Shown here in pieces: positions 45,521-55,648 of a stretch of 64,000 nucleotides of DNA. The notes under the pieces were generated by a model. It saw nothing but the letters and a program-made list of their open reading frames with translations. It searched no databases and was not told the origin of the DNA. Origin of the DNA: Closterium sp. Naga37s-1 (Eukaryota > Streptophyta > Zygnematophyceae > Desmidiales > Closteriaceae); assembly GCA_947471745.1 (NCBI GenBank), contig CANJKZ010001109.1, forward strand, positions 62,001 through 126,000. The letters run 5' to 3'. The number at the start of each line of letters is the position of its first letter. Within the stretch, counting starts at the first letter, position 1. A program made the translations under genes and the position numbers.

Positions 45521-46807
45521 ATGGCTGCTCCTCGGGCGCGACTGCTGTTGTTACATTTCCTTTTTCTCTCAGCTCTTCTCACCTTTTTCCACGGGCCATC
45601 TCAAGCGGATTTATTAAAAGCCGCCAGAGATCCCCTTCATTCCGTTCCAGCAGCCGTTGATACTGACACCCCTCACCCATCTGATGGCGTTGCGACTAGC
45701 ACCGCGTCCGCCCCACCACCTGCTCCCTCCGCCCGCGCTGCCGCTCCATCCGCTAAGCCTAGCTCGGCGTGGGAGCGCGCGGTAGCAGCGCTGAAGCCCG
45801 CGATGTACGGCGCGGTGGCCGCCATGTCCGTCGGCGCGGAGAGCGATGTGCCCACTGATGCGCTCCGCCCGCTGCTGGCGCCCGACGTGGTCGTCACGGC
45901 CAAGGTCCGCCTGCTCAACGCGGCGAATCTTACCTCCTCCGGGATAGTTTGGCAAGGGCTGACCTGTCCTTCGGAAGGCACGCTGAAGCCGCCCTCTCCG
46001 ACCGCCGCGCTGCTTTACCTGCGGTTCGAGCAGCGTGCCGATTCGCAGAACTCGGCGACGCCTCTGACGTCGCGCACGTGGCCTTTCGCCGACTCGGCGC
46101 AGCCGTCGCCCGTCTACGCCGCTCCGCTCGCGTTCCTCTCGCCCATCGTCTCCTTCCGCCTCTACCCCGGCACTCCCGTGGGACCAGCGGCGCAGCAGAA
46201 AGAACTCAGCCTGGTGGGGCTGGGAGGGAGCGTAATGGGAGCTGGTTATATGCAAGTATCTTTGAACGTCTCAAGAGCTCTTCTTGCTCAGCCACGTGCT
46301 TGCACTCTGATAAACATCGAGGGGGGTATAGACCAGCAGACAATGTCTATATCGAGCGCAGCCGACATTGCAGGGTGCAGCAGGCTGAGCACGTTCAACA
46401 GCAGCTACTTCTTCGTTCTCACGGAACCGGTGGACATTCAAGACCAGGTAAAGTTTCCGCCACCCCCTCCGCCATCCCCTCCGCCTCCGCCCAGCCCCCC
46501 TTCTCCGCCTCCGCCTCCCCTTGCTCCTCCTCCCCCGGCCCCTCCCGCTCCGCCTCCCCCTCCGGCGGCTGGAGGCAGCAACACGGCCCTGATCATGGGG
46601 ATTGGCATTGGCGTGGGCCTTGCGGTGCTCCTCTTGGCTGGCATTGTGGCGGCGCTCGTCTATATCTGGACGGTCAGGCGGAAAAAGAATGCGCAATCAC
46701 AGCCTGAGGGGAAGGTGGGCCGGGCACAGCTGCTGGCTGTGATGGCATCAGTTAAAGGCAGTTCAAGAGGTTCTCAACGTTCAAATGCATCTAGTTCAGT
46801 CAATTAG
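45521..46807 (+). CDS. intronless type I membrane protein with proline-rich stalk
   Basis: The 428-residue ORF begins with a signal peptide (1-29, hydrophobic LLLLHFLFLSALLTFF). Next come an Ala/Pro-rich region and an ectodomain with three cysteines (149, 261, 286) and N-glycosylation sites such as NLT, NVS and NSS. A pure Pro/Ser/Ala stalk (313-348) precedes one transmembrane helix (355-383), then a basic stop-transfer RRKK and a short tail. The stalk is typical of hydroxyproline-rich wall or surface proteins. The ectodomain is not one I recognise. A wall-plasma-membrane linker or sensor is a reasonable inference. No intron is needed and there are no duplicated exon edges. The stop codon abuts a MITE, whose first base is the third base of TAG. 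Confidence 0.8.
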   Translation: MAAPRARLLLLHFLFLSALLTFFHGPSQADLLKAARDPLHSVPAAVDTDTPHPSDGVATSTASAPPPAPSARAAAPSAKPSSAWERAVAALKPAMYGAVAAMSVGAESDVPTDALRPLLAPDVVVTAKVRLLNAANLTSSGIVWQGLTCPSEGTLKPPSPTAALLYLRFEQRADSQNSATPLTSRTWPFADSAQPSPVYAAPLAFLSPIVSFRLYPGTPVGPAAQQKELSLVGLGGSVMGAGYMQVSLNVSRALLAQPRACTLINIEGGIDQQTMSISSAADIAGCSRLSTFNSSYFFVLTEPVDIQDQVKFPPPPPPSPPPPPSPPSPPPPPLAPPPPAPPAPPPPPAAGGSNTALIMGIGIGVGLAVLLLAGIVAALVYIWTVRRKKNAQSQPEGKVGRAQLLAVMASVKGSSRGSQRSNASSSVN

Positions 46808-47313
46808 GGTACATTCCTGTGGGGACACTTGTGTCTCAATCCCCGTTTTCCCGAGTCGCGCCTGTTAATTTTCCCAATGTTGTGTCACAAACATCGAATG
46901 TACCGCGATGTAGGGCGACATATTGGCAGGTTCAGTTGGACACGTTTCACTGGCGGGGATCAAAAAGAGATGTACAGGTGTGTGCATTTGACTGGGTGAC
47001 AGTACACCCGTATTTTCAACCTCCGAGCAGGGGCGTGGTTTCGATGCGCGGGATCTTTTCCCTCGCAAAATTGGCATTTTCGGATGTCCAGTTGCATGTG
47101 GTCGTGTCGGGCATTTCGAGTCGCGTGCGATTCTTTAACAATGACGGGTCGTTTCACAATTCGACAGCGATGTCAGCGCGTTTCACGCTGACCAATAATA
47201 AATACAATACAAGTCGCCGAAAGCCGATTCGCATTTGGGACACAACACAGTTTATGTTGTTTTTTGGTGTCACAAAGTGATTGAGACACAAGTGTCCCCA
47301 CAGGAATGTACCC
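46807..47313 (+). mobile_element. PIF/Harbinger-type MITE, copy 3
   Basis: A 507-bp element with ends GGGTACATTCCTGTGGGGAC / GTCCCCACAGGAATGTACCC and target duplication TTA (46804-46806, 47314-47316). It matches the elements at 18483 and 7690. Without it the host reads AAT TAA, with it AAT TAG, so the protein end is unchanged but the 3' UTR would start in the element. Confidence 0.95.
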
Positions 47314-47316
47314 TTA

Positions 47317-47948
47317 ATGCCTGTCAGGTGCGCTAGTAGCTGTAATGGTGGTAGTATAGGGGGTGCAACATGCTGGTATGACTGAATGCCTATTTATGAC
47401 TTCTCTCTATAGGTTAAGCTACTTTGCTTTACCAATTGCCTCTATATATTAACATCGATACATTCATTGACGGTTTTGTCGAGCTAGAGGGGGCAGTGGC
47501 CCTGAAGTGGATGTCCAGGCGAATTGCCAAGCGACATTCACGGATCTGCCCGCAATGAATCTGGTCGCATCTCAAGGAACAATCAATGTGCAATCCCCCT
47601 AACCAACCAACCAGAGGCAAAGTCGGGGTGGAACTGAGAAGGCTCCTGTCGTGGCAGCGCCTCCTGCTTCCCTCCCTCCTCCGTCCTCCTGTCTGCCCTC
47701 GCTCACCCTCTGTCCCCGTCACCGTTACAGTCCCGTCGATCCCACTTGTGCAGTCAGACGCACCACCTAGTCCCACAAGACATGGTAGTGACTAGCTTCT
47801 AATGACGCCCTACACAGCACGGTTAGTTCCTGATTTCTGAACCTACCCTGCGGCTTCTTCCGTCCTGCAGCCGCTCGTCATCCCCCCACAGGACACTATC
47901 GCGCATCAGCGGGGTTAGGGCACAAGTTAACACTGCCAATCCATTCCC
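47317..47948. other. upstream region of ndhT
   Basis: Contains the likely ndhT promoter and 5' UTR. No other gene recognised. Confidence 0.4.
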
Positions 47949-49839
47949 ATGGCGTCATCCGCTGTGGGGTCGGTCGTAGTCTCTTCTTCCTTCACTCACG
48001 ATGCGGCTCGTCGCCAACCCACAGCCATCGTTCGCGATAGCTCCCCTCAGGCCAGCGCGAAACGAACCGCCAGACACCGCAATGCCGACCTCCCTTTCCG
48101 CCAATTCCCGCATTTTGCCAGACCCGCCAACACACAGACCCGCAGAGTCAACGGGTTCCGCCTTTCCGCCTACGCGGAAGCCGCGTCGGAAAGCGGAAGA
48201 CCAGCGGGCGGATCCGCGGGGCAGGCGAGCGGAACACGGGGATCCGCGGGCAGGGGGGACTCGACGAGCGGGGAATTCGTGGACACGCGCATTCATTGGA
48301 GCTCCCCGGACGAGGGGTGGGTGGGCGGCAACAGCAGCGGGTTCAGTTCTGAGGAGGAGTTCGAGGCGCGGTCGAGCGACGCGGGGCTGCGCACCGCGAT
48401 GAGCCGCGATATGCAGCTGCTGATTATGTCGAACTCCAACAACCACTACACGTACGCGCCGCGCTCTTTCGTTTCATGAACGTTGGTGAGCGAAACGCGT
48501 TTTCTCAACGACTTCAGTATCGGTGACCAGCTGTCGCGCATAGCGATTCTCGAGGGGCGCATTAGTGTTAAATGGTTGTGGCGCACACGGCAAGTCTGCT
48601 GGCTGTCAATACACGCCACTGGCGCCAGTCACTCGCGAGCTGTAGCAAACAGAATCAACTGATTTCAGCGGTTAATGGGAGAAATAAAACTTTGATTGTA
48701 CTTCCGATGACGATTCAGAAAGATTTTTTAAGCAATCAGTCAAACCATCCACTCGCCGCCCCAACCACTCCCCGCTTTTCCGCCCCTGGCCACCCCATCC
48801 CCCGGCGTGCTGGGCGTGTCACCCCTGGCGGACAGGGACGATGTGAAGGCGGCGTACCGGCGGCTGTCGAAGTGGTTTTAATCAGAACGATCTCAACTGG
48901 TCAAAACACCCACTCGTCACCCATCTCCCTCTTCTCTCTCTCCACCTTTCTCCCCACCCCTCTCCACCCCACTTTTCCCCCCCTCCCCTCCTCTCCCTCC
49001 TCCCTCTCTCCCTCTCCTTCCCCTCCCCGTTTCCCCCTCCCCAATGGTTTTCCGTCTTTTCTCACCCCATCCCCCAGCGTGCTGGGCGTGTCACCCCTGG
49101 CGGACACGGACGACGTGAAGGCGGCGTACCGGCGGCTGTCGAAGCGGTTCCACCCCGACACGACGCGGCTGCCGCTGGCGCTGGCGGAGCAGCAGTTTGT
49201 GCGGCTGAACCAGGCGTACGAGGTGCTCTCCAGCTCCGAGGACCGCCGCCTCTACGACTGGAAGCTGTACGGGCACACTGGCGGGAGGGAGGGATGGGGG
49301 GGAAGAGGAAGGGAGAGTGGGATGGTGGGAGAGAGGGACGGAGGGAGGGAGGGAGGACAAATGGTTGGTAGGGGGAGATGGAGAATGGAAATGAGGAAGG
49401 GAGAATAGGGAGGGACAAGGGAGTGAGTGAGGGAGGGAGTCTGGGGAGAAATGGGAAAGAGAGTGCTTGTGCATGGTTTATTGGATTGGTCCGTGCAGGA
49501 GCCCTAATGCTCTTAACGACATGGGCGTTCCTTTCTCCCCGAAATCCCACTAGCCCACTTCTTAAGGAATGCTTGTCTCTGTCTACCGTACATTGCAGAG
49601 CTCAAGAGGCATCTGATGCGCGTGGCGGGCGGTTTGTGTGGCCGTATGAGGTGGACCGCACTCAGAGAGGAATGGGCTCGCGGGACCCTCCCTCTCCTGT
49701 GGGCAGGAGAGGCCCTGGGGAGGATGAGAATGACGTTCCACTTTCAGATGGCTCGATCATGGCGCTTGCATTCGATGCATTTGCTGTGCTGATTGCGGTT
49801 GCTTGTATTTGTTATGCAGCCTTTTTCAAGGGGAACTGA
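47949..49839 (+). CDS. ndhT: NdhT, J-domain subunit of the chloroplast NDH complex (3 exons)
   Basis: Exons 47949-48451, 49078-49266 and 49599-49839 join in phase to 310 residues. Residues 1-65 look like a plastid transit peptide. VDTRIHWSSPDEGWVGG matches the N-terminal block of plant NdhT (CRRJ). A J-like domain follows (about 168-230), VLGVSPLADTDDVKAAYRRL with HPD at 193-195 and EDRRLYDWKLAQEASDARGG across the exon 2/3 junction. The C-terminus has one membrane helix (about 283-306, MALAFDAFAVLIAVACICYA). In land plants NdhT belongs to the stromal, ferredoxin-binding part of NDH-1, which serves cyclic electron flow around photosystem I. Donor AAGCT|GTACGG was chosen because it restores the conserved WKLAQE. 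A truncated copy of exon 2 lies in intron 1. Confidence 0.9.
48791..49150. repeat. duplicated acceptor side of ndhT exon 2
   Basis: 48791-48875 repeats the intron end and first 66 nt of exon 2 (VLGVSPLADRDDVKAAYRRL). Its acceptor is CCGG rather than CCAG, so it is probably not used. The copy breaks off at TTTTAATCAG...GGTCAAAAC. Confidence 0.85.
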
Positions 49840-50238
49840 TAGAACCAATCTTGCATAGTCACGGTATTTGCTATATTTACACTTGTAAAGCGTATCACAT
49901 TTTGTAGAGCAAGAGATGAGGCTGTACCAGCAGTAAAACTTGCAAATCTCTTCAATATTTCTCATTAAAACGTGTACACATTTACAGATATAGTATCCTA
50001 ACTCCTAATTCAAACCAAAGCAGCACACAATCAAAGGTGCCTACCACCTAGGGAGCATATTAATCTCACAGTCTACTACCTAGATCAGGGCTCCCCATCT
50101 CAAACCCGTGTGCGCAGCTCTTTCACGAGCATTACGCAGTCACTCAAAACGAAGCGTATGTACACAAAACTGTTACTTTCGCGTAAGTTCCGCTCTCGTT
50201 TTCTGTAATTCACTTGAGCCGGTACCCAAATGACACAC
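49840..50238. other. spacer between convergent genes
   Basis: The 3' regions of ndhT and of the CxWPR-repeat gene face each other here. No other feature seen. Confidence 0.5.
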
Positions 50239-51777
50239 TTACGCACCAAGAGTGATGGCCCTCACGCGCCGCCTTTCAAAAACGCGACCGGCCGCTTCCA
50301 GCTTGGCCTCCCGCGCGATCTGCGGAAGCATATCGCCATGAAGCTCCTCCGCAGCAGCTGACCGTTGGATCGCCTCCGTATGCCTGGGCCACGCGCAACG
50401 GGGGCCAAGGGGAGTTTCCGCTGGTGTTGGCGCAGAGGTCGCGGGGAACCTGCGGGGCCAGGCGCATCTTGCGCCCTCTGCAAGTGCAAGGGCCGGCGCA
50501 GGAGCAGCAGCGGAAACAGCGCGGGGCCAGGCGCACCGCGGCCCTTCCACAGCCTGAGGCGCAGCCGCTTCCGCCTGGACTAGCGCCCGCTCGAGCAGCG
50601 CCTGGACGTCGGAATTGGCCACCTGGCGCGGCCACGCGCACCTTGGGCGCTCAACAGGCGCCGTCTCCGCGGAAGCGACAGCGCTGGCTGCGCGAGGCCA
50701 GTTGCAGCGGGCGCCTGGGGTAGTAGTAGCTGCCGCAAGTGGCGGGGATGCAGCGCGCGGCCACAGACACCGAGCAGCCTCCGCTGCAGCCGATGATGAT
50801 TTGTGCGGCCACGCGCAGTGCGCGCCGATGGTTGCGGCGGTGGGGGCGGGGTAGCGGCCGGGAAGTGCGGAGAGAGCTGTCGGTCGGGGCCAGGCGCAGC
50901 GGGGACCGGTGGAGGCGGCGGGTGAAGAGCGCGGCCAGGCGCAACGGGCGGCGAGAGCAGGGGATTCGGCGCGAGAGGCGAAAGTAGGATGCGCAGCGGA
51001 AGCCTTGCGAGGCCACTCACAGCGCGCGCCAGCCGCAGCGACGGCAACTGCGCGCGGCCACTCGCACCTTGCAAAGGCGGCGGGGGAAGCAGCCTCGGTC
51101 ACAGCGAGCATGGCCAGAGCAATCGCCGCGGTTTCGACTGGTGCAGGTGTGGAACGCAAAATTGATCCTTGTCGAGGCCAATTGCAACGGGGATAGACAG
51201 TCGCTCCGGCTTGCTGTTGCTCATGCCTGGGCAAGATGCACTGCGGGCGAAGCATCGTCTCAAGCTGCTGGATCTCCGCGTAAAGGGCCTCGCGGCGGAG
51301 TTCCCGCTCAAACGCGGACAGGTACGCAGCCGGGGATCGCGGAGGCGCCGTGCGCTTACGTGAGTACGACCACGCGAAGTCCAGTTCGTCGAGAACGGGC
51401 GACAGGCCCTGCGCGCGAAGGAGCAGCCATTCAATGGCGGCGGGCGTGGAGGCCGGCGGCTGGCGAAGGTTCATCTCGCTGGCGAGGAGCGGAAGTGGGT
51501 CGGCGCACGTGCCGTCGCCCCAGGCGATCTGTTCCATTTTGCGATTCTTGTGAAGGCTCTTTTGGGAGCTGACCGTTTGAGTGAACGGCCGCACGGCGCG
51601 CAGAATCTGGGGACGATTGTCGCGGTTGTGTTTGGAGAGAGGGCGCCCGCTCAGCTGCGGAGCGCTGAGGTTGGGAGTGCTACTATCTGGAGGCTGCGAC
51701 CCGCCTCGCCTCGCCATGGACGACAATGGCGCATGGCTGATGATGGGCTGCGCTGCGACTATAGACAAGGAAGCCAT
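50239..51777 (-). CDS. CxWPR-repeat protein, probably disordered, plastid targeting possible
   Basis: An uninterrupted 512-codon ORF. Residues 1-75 are Ser/Arg/Pro-rich with few acidic residues (MASLSIVAAQPIISHAPLSS), as in a plastid transit peptide. Residues about 81-185 look folded or helical (GLSPVLDELDFAWSYSR, then FERELRREALYAEIQQLETM). From 197 to 465 there are twelve hexamers of the form R-C-(A/E/N/L)-W-P-R, at 197, 237, 252, 278, 293, 320 (HCAWPH), 336, 357, 379, 414, 437 and 460, joined by Ala/Pro/Ser linkers of about 9 to 34 residues. Codons differ among copies (Arg as CGT, AGA, CGG, AGG), so the motif is kept at protein level. The C-terminus is charged and helical. I do not recognise the family. 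A multivalent scaffold is inferred from architecture alone. It is convergent with ndhT. Confidence 0.8.
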   Translation of the reverse strand: MASLSIVAAQPIISHAPLSSMARRGGSQPPDSSTPNLSAPQLSGRPLSKHNRDNRPQILRAVRPFTQTVSSQKSLHKNRKMEQIAWGDGTCADPLPLLASEMNLRQPPASTPAAIEWLLLRAQGLSPVLDELDFAWSYSRKRTAPPRSPAAYLSAFERELRREALYAEIQQLETMLRPQCILPRHEQQQAGATVYPRCNWPRQGSILRSTPAPVETAAIALAMLAVTEAASPAAFARCEWPRAVAVAAAGARCEWPRKASAAHPTFASRAESPALAARCAWPRSSPAASTGPRCAWPRPTALSALPGRYPAPTAATIGAHCAWPHKSSSAAAEAARCLWPRAASPPLAAATTTPGARCNWPRAASAVASAETAPVERPRCAWPRQVANSDVQALLERALVQAEAAAPQAVEGPRCAWPRAVSAAAPAPALALAEGARCAWPRRFPATSAPTPAETPLGPRCAWPRHTEAIQRSAAAEELHGDMLPQIAREAKLEAAGRVFERRRVRAITLGA

Positions 51778-53791
51778 TGGAAGCGTGTGTTAAACGATCT
51801 CTAAGCAAGGCTGGGAAACTGTAACGCTGGAAAACTGGAGCTTTGTCCTGGATGGAAGATAGCAGGTTTCTGTCTGAAAATTCGTGGAGAAGCTCTGAAG
51901 ATGGGAATGGAGAATAACGTTCTCAAATGCAAGCGATTATGAAGTGGAGCCAGCAATTCGCGACTCGGTGACACCGTGGAACAACCACTGAACCAACAAC
52001 AGTGCGTGCTGGTGACGCAACGTGAGTTCAGGTAGACTAAGCAAGCACTGACAACTAAGATTGTGGGAGCGTTCGTAACGTTGGCAAGAGAAGGCGAAGC
52101 ACAACGAAGCAGAGGCACAATGAATGGATTCCTCCTTCCTTCAAAACTGCCCCCATTTATGACACGACGCAGCCACCTCAACTCCACCTCACAGCGGTGC
52201 AGTGCGGGATTCAGCGGCGGACGATGAAGATGCGGTGCGAGCTCGACGCGCCGCGGGTGGGCACTGGGCAGGTTCAGGTCTTTCACCAGCGTGGCTGAGG
52301 TGGTTGGGAGCCCTGCTGACCTGCGGACCCATCAGCTGCGCCGGAATGATGTGGCAATGCGGTTGGGTACACGTCATGCCACCCAAGGTAGGGACAGTTT
52401 GTTGATGCCGAAGAATCTTTCTATTTGCGGCTCGCGTGTCACTGAATCATTCCAGAAGGAGTCCACGACGCGATTAGGTCAGCAAGCAAAGGAGGCCTTC
52501 CCTTATCCCTCAAGCGTCGCCGGAGTGCCTTACGTCTGGTTCTCAAACGCAGCCTGACCTGGATGGGGCTGTTTTTGACGTGGTCATGTCCAAAGGTGAA
52601 AATTCTGGATTGGTTGGGCTTATTTGCTCTCCCAGACCAACCAACCACCCAGAAAAGGGGCCAAGAAACCAGGGCCAGAAACGGGGACCTCCCAGTGTAG
52701 TGCTGTACCAACAAGCGAATTGGGGGAAGCAACATCGGATCGTGTACGTAAGGTCTGACCAAGTTCCTGGCAATTCGGGCTACACCACCAGCACAACGGT
52801 TGGCACGTGGCACATGGTGGAAACGGTTTGTTTTGATCGATACGCTGGAATAACCCCACAAACTAAAACTTAGCACCCTGATCGATACATTCCGTTTGTC
52901 ACTTATTCTCCCTTTTCGATTTGGCAACAATGCTCACGGCTTGCGGTTTTTCCCCCAGTGGGTATTCACTAAGAGCTCGAGCTTTAAAAAACTTCTTCAC
53001 ACTAACAGTTCAGTGGTATTGTTTTTCTTTTTTGAAATATATTTGGAATTGTGGTTAAAAAACAAATATCAGCCAGCCAAGCTGACGCGGCGGCATGTGT
53101 GGATGATTTGTAATAAGTGCAACTGAGGCCGAAGGTGTCGGCGGCCGCATATTCCCTTTGCATCGCCGTTGTTGGTTTGGTTGCATCCGTGACTGTGTAC
53201 TGTAAATGATGGCTTCCAGGTGATAGGTACGTTACACACCTGAGTAGTTCACCACTAAGCAACATATCCTTACCATGCTCTAATGATCATATACCTATAA
53301 GTTAGAACTTCGTGAGCTTCCAATACATGTTCTATGCAACAGCTGGAAGTTCAGACACAGATATTTCTGTTGGAAACAAGTAACTTAAGCGCCCCTGTCG
53401 TGTCGAAACACCAAGTCAGAAGCGAAGCAGAACATATCGAAGCATCGGCGAGTCAACCCTCGGAGGTTGAACAACTCCTGGAGGTTACGCGAAAGTCAAA
53501 GGTCAGCGACCTTTGACCTGACAAGTACAGCGCGACAGCAAGGACAAACAACTGACTCGCTATTGAGCAGTTGCCCGAGTCGTCACTGTATCGAACCGCA
53601 ACAGCAAAACAGTTATAGTTATAATCTTCATATTCCCTTGTACTCTTATAAAAGCTTGTATCTCTTTGCTTTAATCAATCTACTTTGCCCTCACATACCA
53701 GCGCAAGGTGGTTCACAAACTTCTCATTAAAATGCTTCCGCTATTACACCAGTCCTACCAAGAGTTTAGTCCTGCAAAGATCCTAAGGGAC
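51778..53791. other. intergenic region between the CxWPR gene and a copia element
   Basis: The left part is the likely promoter of the minus-strand CxWPR gene. I find no supported gene or element in the remainder. Confidence 0.4.
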
Positions 53792-55303
53792 TTTTCTGTC
53801 AACGGGAGTTGTGTGTTGGCCCCGTCCTCGCTTGGGCGGAACCGACTTCGTGGTCGGGTGTGAGGGGAGCAGCCGACCTGCAGCAGTGGGCGAGCTGGTT
53901 GACGAAGAGGTCGACCTGCACGGGGGCCACTGCACGGGCGCCGACTTCAGGGTGGCGCCGTCTTTGGGGGAGGTCGACCTGCGGAGGACGTCAACTTGGT
54001 GACGTCAACTTGGGGCAGCCGACTTCGGTGGTCGGCCGACAACCGCGCTGGTCGACGTAGAGCTAGCCGACCAGAAGTGCTGGTCGACGTGGAGCTGGCC
54101 GTCCAGAGGTGACGTCGACCTGGAGCTGGTCGACCAGGGGAGTGGTCGACCTGGTGAGGTCGACGTGGAGGTGGTCGTCGAATTGGGAGGTCGACGGGCA
54201 CGTACGGGAGCAGCTGGTCGACGTGGTTACCCGGTTGACCAGGTTACCTGGGTGACGAGGTTCTGCGGAGGAGTGCGACGGTCGCCCAGGCGAAGTTGGC
54301 GAGTCCGACCTCGGTGGTGGTATCCTGAGGTCGACGTGGCGGATCAGGTGCTGTCGTCAGCACGAAGGTGACTTGGTGTGTGCGTTGTGCAGGTGACGAG
54401 GCTCAGCCTGCCAATCGTCTGCAAGCACCTGCGAAGTGGGTGCGCTGCTGTACTGCGGGAGCAACGCTGGCACGCCGCCAACCTGCGACGTTGACACGCC
54501 GTCGACGTTGCACTGCCGGAGCGCGGTCGACCAAGTCGTGCTGGAACGCGGTCGACCATGCTGCACTGGCAGTCGACCGACCTGAATGCTTGCTCTGATG
54601 TAGTCTTGCCATCCCAACTTCATTGAACGATTGTTGTCTATTTTCCTAGTGAAACTCTTGCCAATTCTCCCCGTGAACTAGCAAGCAGCGTGAACACAAG
54701 GAAACGACTAAGTGAACGAACGCAGAGATCACACGAGCACCCGTGCCTAGCCCGTACCCTAGCTCCCGTTGCAGCAGTTATCTCCGCATGGTGCGGTGAG
54801 CGTGGACGGCACACGACTTACCTTTCAGTCAGGTCGACGTAGAGGTCACTTACCTAAGTTGCTCGTACAGGTCCCTAACGTGCGCGTAGGTGACGCCAAG
54901 GTGATGGACACCCTGGAGGGACGGCTGGAGGATGCGAGAAGACGTCATGAGGCCCAGGAGTACGGGGTGATACCCTGGGCGATCGTCGAGGCTGGACTCC
55001 GTACCATGTGGGCGACGGAGCATCCCCCTTCTCGACCGGCTTCTCCTCGACCGGTGACCAATGAAGGCGGCGTCGACGTGGGCGTCAACGCCGGAGGTGG
55101 CCAAGTCGGCAGCAGTGCGGGAGGCACGTCGAGGCAGAGAGGTGTGATTCACACCGATGAAGTCGGCGGCGTTCAGACGCGAGGGGTGCAGTCATTGGCG
55201 GCTGCAGGCTCCTCGCAGGGCGACGTCGGAGGACGACGAAGCGGATTGTCGTCGATGTTGGCGACCCAGGTGATAGCGGGCGGGATAGCACCAAGGTACG
55301 GCT

Positions 55304-55648
55304 TGTCAGAATCCCAACCACTAGACCATTGGGATAAAAGGGCTTGTTAAGTAGCGGGTCAGTGCGCCCATAACCCCCCAGGCCAACATGCCTGTAACCC
55401 TTCCCTAGGATCAATCGGGGATCACCAGTGGACCTCTGACACCCCCCCGCACTGGGATGCCCGAAGTGCACACACCGGGATTCGAACCCGAGACCTTCGC
55501 TCTGATATCATGTCAGAATCCCAACCACTAGACCATTGGGATAAAAGGGCTTGTTAAGTAGCGGGTCAGTGCGCCCATAACCCCCCAGGCCAACATGCCT
55601 GTAACCCTTCCCTAGGATCAATCGGGGATCACCAGTGGACCTCTGACA
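55304..55648 (-). mobile_element. TRIM element (miniature LTR retrotransposon), copy 1
   Basis: Two 138-bp terminal repeats, 55304-55441 and 55511-55648, appear identical. They frame a 69-bp middle, with target duplication CGGCT on both sides. On the minus strand the middle starts with a TGgTATCAGAGC-type primer site and ends in a G-rich tract. The LTR end plus middle holds tRNA-like A-box (TGGTCTAGTGGTTGGGATTC) and B-box (GGGTTCGAATCCC) sequences. It lies in the gag region of the copia element and must be very young. Confidence 0.85.

Noticed and set aside
49243-49412. Read-through extension of ndhT exon 2 into a Gly/Arg-rich tail
   Set aside because: An AAGCT|GTACGG donor gives the conserved WKLAQE junction and the rest of the protein, so the tail is intron.
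55304-55600. A tRNA-Glu gene on the minus strand
   Set aside because: A- and B-box are good, but the acceptor stem does not pair and the segment is part of a TRIM with target duplications.
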